Source of the DNA: Arabidopsis thaliana
Lineage: Eukaryota > Streptophyta > Magnoliopsida > Brassicales > Brassicaceae
DNA length: 64,000 nucleotides
NCBI RefSeq assembly: GCF_000001735.4
Contig: NC_003070.9
Span: 9,362,001-9,426,000 of the forward strand
Direction of reading: 5' to 3'
Below, one piece after another: positions 33,023-45,556 of the stretch. Position numbers and translations under genes: made by a program. A model generated the notes under the pieces. It did not search any database and had not been told where the DNA came from. It was given only the letters and a program-made list of their open reading frames with translations. Every line of letters starts with the position of its first letter. Within the stretch, counting starts at the first letter, position 1.

Positions 33023-34673
33023 ATGGCCGAACACGGTGAGACTCAAGCTGATGAAGAAGAAGAAGAACAAGTATGGAGCTGGGGTGCTGGTACGGACGGA
33101 CAGTTAGGGACGACAAAGCTGCAAGACGAGCTTCTTCCGCAGCTTCTCTCTCTGACATCACTTCCTTCCATATCAATGCTCGCTTGTGGCGGCGCTCACG
33201 TCATCGCTTTGACTTCTGGTAAACCTCCCAAAATCTCTCTGATCAAAGGAATGTTGTTGGTTTTAGTCCAAGTAAACATTTTAATTATGCTTTTTGCAGG
33301 TGGTAAAGTCTTCACATGGGGAAGAGGAAGCTCTGGTCAGTTAGGACATGGAGACATCCTCAACATTACTTTGCCAAAGCTTGTATCTTTCTTTGACGAC
33401 TCTGTTATTACTCAAGCTGCTGCTGGATGGAGTCATTCTGGTTTTGTTTCAGGTAAACATTAATAGATTTTTGTAACTGATTTAAGACCAAGAGCTTGAT
33501 CTATCTCCGTTTTGTGTTCTTGTGTGAGTGTAGATTCTGGTTGTATTTTCACATGTGGCAATGGCTCGTTTGGGCAGCTTGGTCATGGTGATACCTTGTC
33601 ATTAAGCACTCCAGCTAAAGTCTCTCACTTTAACAATGACAGTGTGAAGATGGTAGCTTGTGGTATGCGCCACTCACTTGTTTTGTTTGCAGGTAACATC
33701 TCATATACAACACTGGTTTGCGAGAAAAGTGTTTTTCTCCATTTGAATTATCTTGTGTTCTTCAGGGAATCAAGTGTGTGGATTTGGATCTGGAAAACGT
33801 GGACAGTTAGGTTTCTCATCAGACAGAATAAAATCAGTAAATCTTCCTTGTGTTGTCTCTGGATTAAAAGATGTTGAGGTTGTTCGTATATCAGCTAATG
33901 GAGATCATAGTGCAGCTATATCCGGTAAACCCTTAACTCTCGTGTTCCGTTTCATTGATCAATCGAATTATGTGTATCTTATGTTAACCTGTCCGCCTTC
34001 TGATTTGTCTGACCAGCTGATGGACAGTTCTTCAGTTGGGGAAGAGGATTCTGCGGCGGCCCTGATGTTCATGCCCCTCAGAGCTTGCCTTCACCTCTAT
34101 CTTTCAGAGAAGTTGCTGTAGGATGGAATCATGCTTTACTACTGACCGGTAATTTCTGCGTAGATGCATTGATTACCTTCCAGAGCTCACTGAACCTTTC
34201 TCATCTGCCTGTGGGTTTGTTGAACAGTCGATGGTGAGGTGTTCAAGCTTGGTAGCACTCTTAATAAACAACCTGAGAAGCAACAACTGCAAATAGATTC
34301 CTCTGAAGCTCTCTTTGAGAAAGTTCCGGATTTTGATGGAGTTAAAGTTATGCAGATAGCAGCAGGAGCAGAGCATTCTGCTGCCGTAACAGGTAAAAGG
34401 GGAGGGGCAATTCTGTTATTTCTTTCTTCTTTACACTCAGCTAATATAAAACAAACAACCTTTGAATGTCTTGCAGAGAATGGAGAAGTTAAGACATGGG
34501 GATGGGGAGAACATGGTCAGCTAGGCCTTGGAAATACCAATGACCAAACCAGTCCTGAATTGGTGAGCTTAGGAAGTATAGACCTGCGAACGAAAGAGAT
34601 CAAAGTATATTGCGGAAGTGGATTTACTTATGCAGTAAAACGAAAACAAGAGCTTTCACCAACCTCGTCATAG
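33023..34673 (+). CDS. RCC1-like seven-bladed propeller protein
   Basis: Seven exons (33023-33218, 33300-33452, 33534-33692, 33766-33924, 34017-34148, 34228-34392, 34477-34673) encode 386 residues. Each exon encodes one RCC1 repeat: VWSWGAGTDGQLG, VFTWGRGSSGQLGHG, IFTCGNGSFGQLGHG, VCGFGSGKRGQLG, FFSWGRGFCGGPD, VFKLGSTLNKQPE, VKTWGWGEHGQLGLG. Every intron falls after the first base of a codon, just past the (A/C)G(x)xHS/V motif. RCC1-like propellers act as guanine-nucleotide exchange factors or as protein scaffolds (UVR8 is one); the role here is unknown. Blades 5 and 6 are degenerate. By memory At1g27060. Confidence 0.9.
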
Positions 34674-34944
34674 CCATCTTAATGTGTAAAATTGTACAAT
34701 GCAATAAGCCAATTGTTTACATGCCTCTTGTGACTCTTGTCAGAGGACCACAGTGGTCGTATAGTACAATATACAGATCATTCTTACTTTCTTGTTTTGT
34801 CAAGATAAAACCTAGTACTACTGCTTACTTGCCTACCTTACCCTACATGAAAGTGAAATTCCTAAAGAAAAACTAAAACCCTACTGATTCAGCTCATGCT
34901 ACATCGATGGTGGGATTAGTTCAGAAATATTGTTGCCTTTGACC

Positions 34945-37225
34945 TCAAGAGATGATTAGCAGATTGTTTTCATATCCACCACTAGTAACAATGGGTCGAA
35001 GCGGGTCAACTTTCCACTGGCCATCAACTATAAACTTTATCTGTAAGGAAAATATAGCAAGGTTAAGATTTTAGTTTGCCTCGTGAATGGGGGAAAAATG
35101 TTAATAGAATGATCTAACCTCATATTTTCCAGGATATAGCTTTAGAGACAAAGAGAAGACTCCGTTCTCAGCTTTCTTCATCTTCCTCTGGTTGTAAAAT
35201 CATATAATGAATTAACTAATGATATAATTAAGGAACAAAAACATCAAAAGAGAGCAATACAATTCCTAAGTGGATGGCTTTATGTCAACTTCAACGGAAC
35301 ACCAGATATCGAGATTAACCATATTTTTAAATCGATATGAACTGACCTGGGTAGACCAACCGTCAAATGAACCCGTTAATAGAACTTCTGAGGCTGAATT
35401 AGGCCACACTATGGATGCAGTTCGAAGTAATCGTAAAGCTCTACTAGCATGATCTATTCTTCTCTGTTTCTCCCGTACAATCCTCTGTGCATCTCTAGAA
35501 GAAGAAAAAAATTAACCAATGTGAGAGATAATAGCCTAAGATTCCTGCTATCTTTTCCCACAAAAGTAATGAGTAAAGCATACATTATAGCCATAGCCAT
35601 TTTTCCTTCAAGAACAGCCAACTTTGCTCGTGTAGACCGCAACTTATTTTGGGCATGTATGATCTCATTCTCTTTGTACTCCCAATCATCAGAGAGGTTC
35701 TCCAAGTTCCCAGCAGTTGTCTCACTATCCTAAACGAAATCAGAAACCAAAACTAAGCCAAATCGCAATCACTTCTAGTTTGATAGTAAAAATGTTTCTA
35801 GATGCCATCTGGTCAAACAATTACCTTACTTGTCACAACTTTATCAGGAGGAGATCTAAGGGAGTGAAGAACAGAAGAAAGTTCTGACTGGAGCTGTTGA
35901 AGACGGTGTTTGATATGAGTTTTATTTACATCTTCTGAGGAAGATGCAATTCTATCTTTCCCATTCATGCTATCACCAGAATCCTTCTTCGTATCATCTT
36001 TCTTCACACCAGTCAAACCACTGGAGGAAATTTCAGCAGCTGTACCATTTATACATTAAGGCTTTAGATATTTTTACTATAAAGTCTTTATATGGCAGAA
36101 GACAGAAGTCACTCCATACCTTCAAAATCTTCATCAGTAAATCCAGCTCTTCTCATACTCCACGTCCTCCATGTTTCTGACGTAGGTGAATCGCTTAAGC
36201 CTGGCTTTCCTGAAACCGACTTGGCTCCTTGATACCTACTTTGTGCATATTCACCTGAGCCTCTACTGCCGTCGACTTCTTGAATTTCACTAGCTGTCTT
36301 TAGAAAAATGTAGGCAACACCTCAGGACGTATTCATCAGAATTATTTGCATACTGGACAGCAAAGTTTGCAGATAAAAAACATACCACAATCCTGGAAGA
36401 CCAAGGAACTGAACCATTTGGGGAGATATCATGCATGGCACCATTGCTTTTCCCATTCTCCCTCACGCTAATCCCTAGACTCAAATTCCTTTCTTTCTCC
36501 AATCTGGTCAAAATGCCTTCAATTCCACTATCGTTTCTAGATTCCACTTGTCTAATAAAACAGAACCAATGTTAACATCCAAAAAAGGTGTTTCAAGAGA
36601 CCAAATATATGCACAGACTAAGAACTGTAAATTAGATTACTCACTCTGTCGAAGATGAAAGATTTGAGGAAAGATCAAGATCTCCATGATTCAAAGTTTT
36701 ATCCATTTCTGGAGAATTACAATTAGGAAGCTGTTTCTCGATATGTAAATCCTGTGGCGTCACGTTCTCATTTACTCGGACCTTCTCTTCTTGTTCATCC
36801 AAATCCCATCCCATAGAAAGCCATCCACCTTGGTTTACAATTCTCTCCACAAGATCAAATCTTCCAGAACGAATCAAATCCTTCTTACTCGGAAACATCC
36901 CAGGTTTCTCCGAATTCTTCATAAACTCCAAAATCTCGGTTTCAAGATCCTTACTTCCCTCGCTATCCCAACCCAAATTACGCTTATTACACATCCTCGA
37001 AACCCCATTACAACGAGAACAACAACTTTTCTTCCTCGGCTTCACCTCAAGAAACCCTAGAACAGTAGACCCACAAACTTTTCTTGCAAAACGTATGCAA
37101 GCTTTGGCCTTATAATTGGGATTAAAAGTTGAACCAAAAGAAGAAAGATGCAAAAGGGTATCGGAATCAATCATCGAATAGCGAGAAACAAAAGATGAAA
37201 TGGGGCCGGAGTTGATAGAGACCAT
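34945..37225 (-). CDS. PTST2: Starch granule initiation protein with coiled coil and CBM48
   Basis: Eight exons on the minus strand (37225-36645, 36551-36386, 36297-36120, 36039-35825, 35729-35584, 35494-35347, 35187-35119, 35040-34945) give 532 residues. N-terminus is Ser/Arg-rich (MVSINSGPISSFVSRYS), like a plastid transit peptide. Coiled coil at about residues 390-440 (NEIIHAQNKLRSTRAKLAVL). C-terminal CBM48 at about 455-532 (VLLTGSFDGWS, LKLYPGKYEIKFIVDGQW). Family knowledge: PROTEIN TARGETING TO STARCH 2 delivers malto-oligosaccharides to starch synthase SS4 during granule initiation in chloroplasts. By memory At1g27070. Confidence 0.9.
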
Positions 37226-38663
37226 GGTTGGAGCATTTCGACGAACACTTTGTGTGCGCTCTATTCACGCGGCCTTCATCAAGAAGAAGAAGAAGAGGTA
37301 ATACCAAGCAACGAACAAAAACCTTCTGGGAAAAAGTGATCCACTAGCTAGTACGTGATTTGATCAAGCCAGCCAGTAATCTAAAGAAGCCATGTGACCG
37401 CACAAAAACCAAAGCTTTATATTTCAATCTGATTCCGAAAATGAAAGAAGTATGCTTTATTCGGACGTTAATCGAATTCTTAAGATCATCAATGTTGCTG
37501 TTAAGTTTCTTTTTAGATTCTCATTTTTATGTTTCTCTAGTCTTTTTATCAATTTGACTGTTTAACATCATTATTTTTACTTGCGGTAAAATGGGCGCAA
37601 AATCGCAGTTTTATATGATGGGCCCTTTTTGGCAGCGATTATAGGCCCATTTTTGGTCTGTTTTATTCTCATTCGATTGTTGATTTTATTGTTCGAAATC
37701 TTTTAAAATTTTTGTTATAACTTTGTGAATTATAAACATTTTATAAGAATCTTTTTGAGTCATATCTCGAAAGATTCGTGAACTGAAATTTTAATCAGCT
37801 AACGTGTATAATGAACTGATAAGGTAATAATGTTCTTGCATTCCTTGTGTAATTTTGAGTATTTTCAAAAGGGTATACAACTTTTATGATCAAATTTGTA
37901 TTCCTGTTATTTATAACTTGTATGATCTCTAGCATTGCAAAGTTCTAGTGTTCAGTTTTTAGGTTGCCTAGGAAATGTTTAGAGACTCTTGAGGGAATGT
38001 GTGATTGTGTGGAGCATTTCTTTGGTCGGAAATCACATCAAAACCGATAATATGATTATATATATATCAAATAATTTGATTTACTAAATAGAAATATCAT
38101 CAGCTATAGCCACCCACAACACTACTATTATATACCATAAACTTTACGAGATGATTAATTGTGTTACTAATTGTAAATTAAAATTGGACTTGGAAACATA
38201 CAAATATATAAGTCTATTCAACTCACCATTCAAATAAGACATTTTAAATTGTCAATAAACTTATATATATTTATAACATTACACTTTAACCTCTAATAAG
38301 TGAAACGAGATCCACACTTATATGTGTAATAACAAGGGAAAGAGAATAACTTTCTTCTCTCGCTCTCTTTCTCAATCTGTGTCTATAAATAAGAAATCAT
38401 CCTCATCTTCCAGTTGAAAAGTTGTGCCGTGTGTGGATAGTGCCTTAGTCAGAATATATTGTTTCTGATCACACCATTCCACCCAAAAAGCAACTTCAAA
38501 ATATTCCTGTATATTCTAAACTTTGAGATTGTTCATAAGAAGAAGAAAAAACACAATTCATCTTCTTAGTCATTTTTTTTGGTTTTTTTTAGAACATCTT
38601 CTTCATCTTGTTGTTACTTGTTCGAACCTTTCCCATAGCTTTTTCTCATCGTCGTTGCCGGAG
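37226..38663. other. Divergent intergenic between PTST2 and NRT1.6
   Basis: Left: PTST2 promoter, with GGGCCC-like and TTAGGCCCAT elements on the far side (37620, 37646). Right: NRT1.6 leader (TCTATAAATAAG TATA at 38382), with a CTTCTTCATCTTCTTG-like pyrimidine-rich leader. No other gene; a 65-codon frame at 37360 has no support. Confidence 0.4.
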
Positions 38664-41600
38664 ATGGGAGTTGTTGAGAATCGGAAAATTTTGCCAGAGA
38701 AAAAACTTGGAGGCTGGAGAGCCATTACGTTCATCCTAGGTATGTTCTTTCTTTCCATTTCGTTTCTTCCAATAATGTTTTTTTCTTTGAAGAGAATTAT
38801 TAATCTTCCATTTGCCTCAAATATTCATATGGTCCATTCAAAAAAATATATCTAAACATGGTAAACTATTAAATGAATAGCCATTTTAGCCATGCATTTA
38901 ACAAATTATGGTGGACCGACCACATTGATGCCTTTCAGGTTCTATCGATTTATGATTAGGTATTTGTTGTCTTGTAATTCACATCTTTGTTTGTTTTAGA
39001 TAGAGTACTTACACAATATGACATTTTCTTGAAATATCACCCCAAAAAAAACACATTTTTCTTCATATATCAATTTTCTTGATATCTAAAGATAACAAAC
39101 AGTCAATCAAAGTTAAAAATATATACGTTTCATAACTATGATTCTCTAAATTTAAATTTCATTGACAATACCTACAATGATATGCCATCACTTTTTTCTT
39201 TCCTAATCGGTAGTTGTGTCCAACACCATGCTAATATCATGACTCATGAGCACACTAAACTTCTTTTGCGAGTCATGCAATTCAATAATCTAAGAAAATA
39301 TATAGTAGCAATAGAAATGGAATCAGAAATCAAATTATCTGATTTCAAGTTTATATTTTCGACCGTTTCAAGTTTTTGTTTAGGCATAAACCTTTGCATA
39401 TAACAGTTATAAGTTTCAGACAGATCTTGAGTTTATACATTAATTGAATATTTGTATTTAACGGTCCAACTTAAGTTATACCAGAACCATCCATTCATAA
39501 TAAAAGATGCTTCATATTTTGGACACCATATATATGTTATTATCTGCTGAGACCAAAACTTACTAAATGATGAGAATAAAGGTAATGAGACGTTGGAGAA
39601 GTTAGGATCGATTGGAGTATCAGCAAATTTTATGTTGTATTTGAGGAATGTGTTTCACATGGAGCCAGTAGAAGCTTTTAACGTATACTACTTGTGGATG
39701 GGTCTCACTAACTTTGCTCCACTCCTCGGCGCATTAATCTCCGACGCCTACATTGGCCGTTTCAAGACCATCGCTTACGCATCCCTCTTCTCAATTCTAG
39801 TACGTTCTCTCTATATCTATTTTTCATTTCAAACAATTATACAAACGTTCACATGATTATAAGCTTAAAATGGAGTACTGAATAACTATATCAACCCACA
39901 AAAAATTGGTCGTGATAAGACCTAATGTTGACAAATGAACAAGGTAAATATTTGGTTTTCAATTTCTATACATAATGCAGAAAAAAATAAGACGGCAAAT
40001 ATATCACTAAGCTATAGAGTGTAGACTAAAACAGCAAAAATGCCATTTGTTTTAATCTTTCTCAAAGTTTAGCTAGCTAACTTTTTCCATTAGCAAATAC
40101 CATTTCTTATTAATGAACTTACGTAACACATTGGAGTTGTGAGACTTGTGACAAATAATTGTAACGTTTTACCCCAAAAAAAAAAACTATGCTATAAAGT
40201 GAACTTTTGCTCGATGTGTATTCCATAAATAAGTAATCAACCAAATCTGTAATAAATCCAAACAGGGACTAATGACGGTGACACTCACCGCCTGCCTGCC
40301 TCAACTCCACCCACCACCGTGCAACAACCCTCATCCAGACGAATGCGACGATCCGAACAAGCTCCAGCTCGGGATTCTATTCCTCGGTCTCGGCTTTCTC
40401 TCCATCGGTAGCGGCGGAATCCGGCCTTGCAGCATTCCATTCGGAGTTGATCAGTTTGACCAACGAACAGAGCAAGGCCTTAAAGGAGTGGCCAGTTTCT
40501 TTAATTGGTACTACTTGACCTTAACTATGGTTCTCATCTTTTCGCATACCGTTGTGGTCTACTTACAGACTGTCAGTTGGGTCATCGGGTTTAGCATCCC
40601 GACTAGTTTAATGGCTTGTGCAGTGGTTCTGTTCTTTGTCGGTATGCGGTTTTACGTATATGTCAAACCGGAAGGTAGTGTATTCTCTGGTATTGCTCGG
40701 GTCATCGTGGCAGCTCGTAAGAAACGGGACCTCAAAATTTCGCTTGTGGACGATGGGACTGAGGAGTATTATGAGCCGCCGGTGAAACCTGGCGTGTTAT
40801 CCAAGTTACCTCTTACTGACCAATTCAAGTATTTACATCGTATACTTTTAGAAACATTTAAGTTTGATTGGTCTTTGAAAGGCAATTGAGTTAGTAATTT
40901 ATTGGTTATATTTAGGTTTCTGGACAAAGCTGCGGTGATACTAGACGGTGATCTTACATCTGAAGGAGTTCCGGCAAATAAGTGGCGGCTATGTAGCATC
41001 CAAGAAGTTGAAGAGGTCAAGTGCCTGATCAGAGTTGTTCCGGTTTGGTCTGCTGGAATAATTTCAATCGTTGCAATGACCACGCAAGCAACTTTCATGG
41101 TCTTTCAAGCTACAAAAATGGATCGACACATGGGTCCACACTTTGAGATCCCGGCCGCCTCCATAACCGTCATTTCTTACATCACTATAGGCATTTGGGT
41201 GCCTATCTACGAACACCTCTTAGTCCCGTTCCTTTGGCGAATGAGAAAGTTCAGGGTCACTCTCCTTCAACGGATGGGGATAGGGATCGTCTTCGCCATT
41301 CTCTCCATGTTCACTGCAGGGTTTGTAGAGGGAGTGAGGCGGACACGGGCTACTGAAATGACTCAAATGTCGGTGTTTTGGCTGGCTTTGCCACTGATTC
41401 TGATGGGGCTCTGCGAGTCATTTAATTTCATTGGACTGATCGAGTTCTTCAACAGTCAGTTTCCAGAGCACATGAGAAGCATAGCGAATTCGCTATTTCC
41501 ACTCTCATTTGCTGCAGCTAATTATCTGAGCAGTCTGCTGGTGACCACCGTGCATAAAGTCTCAGGCACAAAAGACCACCCTGACTGGCTGAACAAGGAC

Positions 41601-41789
41601 CTTGATAGAGGGAAGTTGGACTACTTCTACTATCTGATTGCCGTTTTGGGTGTGGTTAACCTTGTGTATTTCTGGTACTGTGCCCATAGATACCAGTATA
41701 AAGCCGGTTCGCAAATTGAAGATTTCAATGAGGAGAAGTCTCTTCTAGACATCGAACCAAACCAGAGACACGATCAATCTCCAAGTTAG
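38664..41789 (+). CDS. NRT1.6: Low-affinity nitrate transporter NPF2.12
   Basis: Four exons (38664-38739, 39582-39799, 40266-40828, 40916-41789) encode 576 residues. Major facilitator, about 12 membrane helices, with the proton-coupling motif ExxEK in NETLEKLGSIG and the family motif FNWYYLTLTM. It starts MGVVENRKILPEKKLGGWRA. Family knowledge: NRT1.6 delivers nitrate from maternal tissue to the embryo through the silique and funiculus vasculature. Intron 1 (842 bp) and intron 2 (466 bp) are long and AT-rich with no other gene. The opposite-strand NPF4.5 is not its tandem partner; the two belong to different NPF subfamilies. Confidence 0.93.
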
Positions 41790-42040
41790 GATCCGTATGC
41801 TAATTATTCCTGCTGTTTGAATATCTTATAATATTATTTAACTATCGCTTTCATGGAAAAAAGATCAATAGTTGACATGTCGAAGACGATAAAATTGATG
41901 GCCACAAAAAAAAAAAAAAAAGTTCATAGCAATAACCGAGCCATTGTCAAACGTTTCAAACACGAGATTAGGCTTATATGCGTTATAGCATAAACGCAAG
42001 ATAATGAAAGAGACGCACCCAAAAGACAGAGGCACAAAAG

Positions 42041-44098
42041 CTAAGACGCAACAGCAACATTGGGGTCTTGGTAGTTGTTGTATGAATGGCCATTTCCTCC
42101 ACCACCACCACCACCACGTCCCCTTCCTCTGTTGTTGTAGTAGTTCCTTTGATAACCGTTTCCACCAGATTGATCATAAGATTCGTACCGCCCATTCTGG
42201 TAGCCACCACCACCACCTCGTCCTCCTCGCCCATTCTGATAGCCACCACCACCTCTTCGAGCACCTCGACGACCTCTTTGGTTCTGGTAAGACCCACGTG
42301 GCACATAGTCTCTTTTAGCATTCTCTGCTCCTCCCACCTGAGTATAGCCCTGTTCTTGCTGTCCATGGACCACCTCTCCTTCGGTCACTAACTCAACCTT
42401 CACAACAAAACAATATCATCAGATTCATCCTTGAGTAACTCATTGAAAGATGATTCGAGCTCTACAATTCACTGGATTACCTTTTGATGCTCATCTTGTT
42501 GAGATTGATCATTAACAACTGATTCTACTTCTTTGGAATTTGATGCATCTTCTTCCTGTAAACAGGGAATATCAGACCCACATAAATCATTAGAGACCAC
42601 ATGGGAGGGATTTATGTTCTCTAATTCATATAATGAGACACACCGAAACATGTCAACATTCACTACAGTGAAGACACATATTGTCACAGTTTGTTAACAT
42701 CGATCACATGTATAAACAAAAATATATTGACAGCTCATATCGTAGACCCACCACAAAGATTATTCTAACCAGGATAGAGTTCTCCAAATACCAAGAGAAC
42801 AGTCGAAAAATCAAATAAGCAACAGGCCATATCAAAAATTAAGAATGTACTTCTCCATCCTATCCAAACAACTTAACTCACTAATGATCTCATACCACAT
42901 CTCACTCTAATGCTGCATAATTCAACTTCAGACATCTTCTACTTTATAGGAGAAACAATAATAAACTCTGAATCCTTGAAAATTAAGCTCAATCTCACCA
43001 CAACTAAAGAAATGTGATTGTTAATTTCCTCCTTCAGATTAAGTAAGAGCTTTGCATACCACAAAGCCCTGAACTATATAGTATGTAATGAATCAGAACA
43101 ACTAGTCCGCGAAATTCACTACCAATTTGATGAAAGTCAGAGACTTCAGGAAATCAACAAAACCTAATCTAAAGTGGATACCTTTTGCTGGTAATGCCCT
43201 GAAGCCTCCACGTCCACAGGCACCTGGTAAGAAGTATAGTTACCAGCTGCAGCCGCCACATCAACCGGAGCTTTCATTTCCGGAGTAGTGGTGAAATAGT
43301 CAGACGCCATAATCTTCTTCAACTTCTCTCTCAATGCAGCATCTGCATCACAAATCTAAGTAATCAACACAGAGAAACTAAAACACAGAGATGTAAGAGA
43401 CAAACAGATTTAGGAATTTTTATTTTACATGAAGTATTGCAGTTTGATTCGATTGGCTGCTCGGAATTAGCTAACCATAGCTTAGCGTGCTCAACACAAC
43501 GCTCCAAAGCGTTCTTGTGAGATAAGCTTGAATCCACCGGACGAGAAACCATCAGGCTCCAAAGCTGAGAAATAGAATCCAAATCCCGATCGCCGAGGAG
43601 ATCAGTGGCATCATCGGTAACGTAATCGTAAGACAAGCAGCAACTTCTCTCATGAGTCCTGGTCAACATTATCGAAGTGAACTCGTTCTGTGACTTGACG
43701 TCGAAGAGTGAACCAAAGTAGAGGAAATTCACCAGATCCTCCAACTTAGCGCCATCATCGCCGCCGCTAACTTCCTGCGGGATATCAGTGACTTCCTTTT
43801 GCTCAGATGCGGTGGTTTGATCGGATGAAGCACGGTTAAGCTGAGTAGCGAGGCTGATTTCCTCTGTCACAGCGGCGGAGAGAGGAGCACGGATCTTTTC
43901 AAGCTCGTCGATTAGGATGACGACGGCAGGTTTAGAGCGGAGGACTTCTTCTTGCTCCTTGTTTAGGGTTTTGCCTTGAGAAATCGATTCTTCCATTTGA
44001 GTGATTCGGTTGTATTTCTTACGGAGAGCACGGAGACGCTTGTTGATGAGACCCATCACTGGTCCTTCAGAAGCTTCGGAGGAAGCAGTGGCGGCCAT
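42041..44098 (-). CDS. Caprin-like RGG/glycine-rich RNA-binding protein
   Basis: Four exons on the minus strand (44098-43429, 43342-43182, 42555-42481, 42397-42041) encode 420 residues. The N-terminal helical region (VMGLINKRLRALRKKYNRI, then ISQGKTLNKEQEEVL) resembles the HR1 region of animal caprins, including the G-x-x-L-N-x-[DE]-Q signature. The C-terminus is an RGG/YQNGR-rich low-complexity tail (RRGARRGGGGYQNGRGGRGG). Caprins bind mRNA and work in translational control and stress granules; that role here is inference. Annotated only as a glycine-rich protein (At1g27090, by memory). Simple repeats of GGN/CCA in the tail produce open frames on the other strand that are not genes. Confidence 0.88.
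42556..43181 (-). other. Long intron of the caprin-like gene
   Basis: 626-bp intron 2. No other gene or RNA recognised. Confidence 0.45.
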
Positions 44099-45556
44099 GA
44101 TTATGGATTTGTGTAGGATTGTCGATAAAAAGAGGATCGAACTGACCGTATAGAAAATTCACCACCGTTGAGTAGCGGCGGCGGCAGTGGCGGAACAAGA
44201 GGAGGATTTGTTAGGGTTTTCAGAGAAATGGGGATAAGTTGAAGCGTCTGGTTTTTGGGTAGTGATAGTTTTGAGCTAAATATATAATAATTGATGAAAA
44301 ATTCCAGTAATGCAAGTGAAATTATCCGTCTCAAAACAAAAGGAAAAAAATAAATAAATAGGAGTGTTCTATTTTCAACTATTTTGTGTAGATTTTTTCA
44401 AATTATTTTTGTGGATTACGTTTCTTGTATAAAAAAATTATTTGTCAATTTATTATTAGTTACTTGGAATGACATAGGGTATTTGTATTATTTTAAAATT
44501 GTATCAAGAGGCACTCTCTTTTCCTAAATGCAATACTTAATTTTATTAGTAAATATACCATTTAAAAGGGTAATATGTAAATAGGTAATTTTTGAAATAC
44601 CATGTATATAATGACAAGTACATAGGTAATTTTTGAAATATCATGTAAATAATGAGTTTTAAGTTAAGAAATGAAATACGGTATTGTTACATAATAAAAA
44701 CAGTTTGAAATTAAGATATTATCAAAGTTGTTAGGATATTGGGAAATATTCCACTTTTTTGGTGTACTTTAGATTCAATTTTATTCTAGATCCTTCTAGA
44801 TACATAATGTTGTTTAAATATTCTGTAAGTAATTAGAAAACTCCAATCGTAGTATCGTACGTTTTTTTTTTTTTTTTCGTCAACGTAGTATCGTACGTAT
44901 ACATTAGGAATTATTCCTCTTTTTGTATATTCATTCTGTATATGACTTGATATTAAGGTCTTCGTATGCTTCATGATTTGTATTTTATGTTTAACGATAG
45001 CTTAATGGATACTTTAACTTGGAGATAGTTTCAACTTCTAACCCCTTTAACATTCGTGAATTGTGACAACAAAGTATTTATAAGATTTCTTGTCACAACT
45101 ATCGTCTACTGGTCACTAAATCACTATATTAAGATAGGTGATTATTCTGATTTGGTTGTTCACGTCATCCAAACTAAATTTGGCTACATTCGAGTCATAA
45201 TCTCCATTTACTAGTGAATAACTTATAAGAAATTAATGATTTTTGTTTATGAATCCATGCTCACACAAATAAACCCCCAAAATCCAAATGTTCGTTTACA
45301 AAGAAATCGCTTATTTACAAAAACAAACTTGTATTATATTCCCCCAAAAAATAATTTATAAGTCCTTCCTATTATCAAAACTCTTACAAATAGTCTATAG
45401 ATTAAGCAAGGTTCATGTGCCGACGCCTTTTTTCAATCTATGTAACAACGAGTCTTGTACCAACTACCAACTCTTACTATCTTCTTATACGGTTCATATC
45501 ATATGCTTCACCAAACAATCACACAATCACTCATTTCTAATTGTCTCGGGTCGATT
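44099..45556. other. Intergenic between the caprin-like and DUF569 genes
   Basis: Left: leader of the caprin-like gene. Middle: AT-rich, with a near-tandem repeat GTAATTTTTGAAATA(C/T)CATGTA at 44583 and 44625, and the micro-insertion at 44848. Right: nothing supported; a 90-codon frame at 45288 looks random. Confidence 0.4.
44848..44898 (-). repeat. Micro-insertion with A tail and 15-bp direct repeats
   Basis: CGTAGTATCGTACGT at 44848-44862 and again at 44884-44898 flanks a 21-nt insert that on the minus strand reads TTGACG plus 15 A. The shape is that of an almost completely 5'-truncated LINE/SINE copy with its target-site duplication. Confidence 0.65.

Noticed and set aside
39182-39403. 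73-codon frame in NRT1.6 intron 1
   Set aside because: Lies inside a long AT-rich intron; no features of a gene.
41983-42391. Four frames, on both strands, over the RGG tail
   Set aside because: Simple repeats of GGN/CCN keep all frames open; only the RGG frame joins the supported exons.
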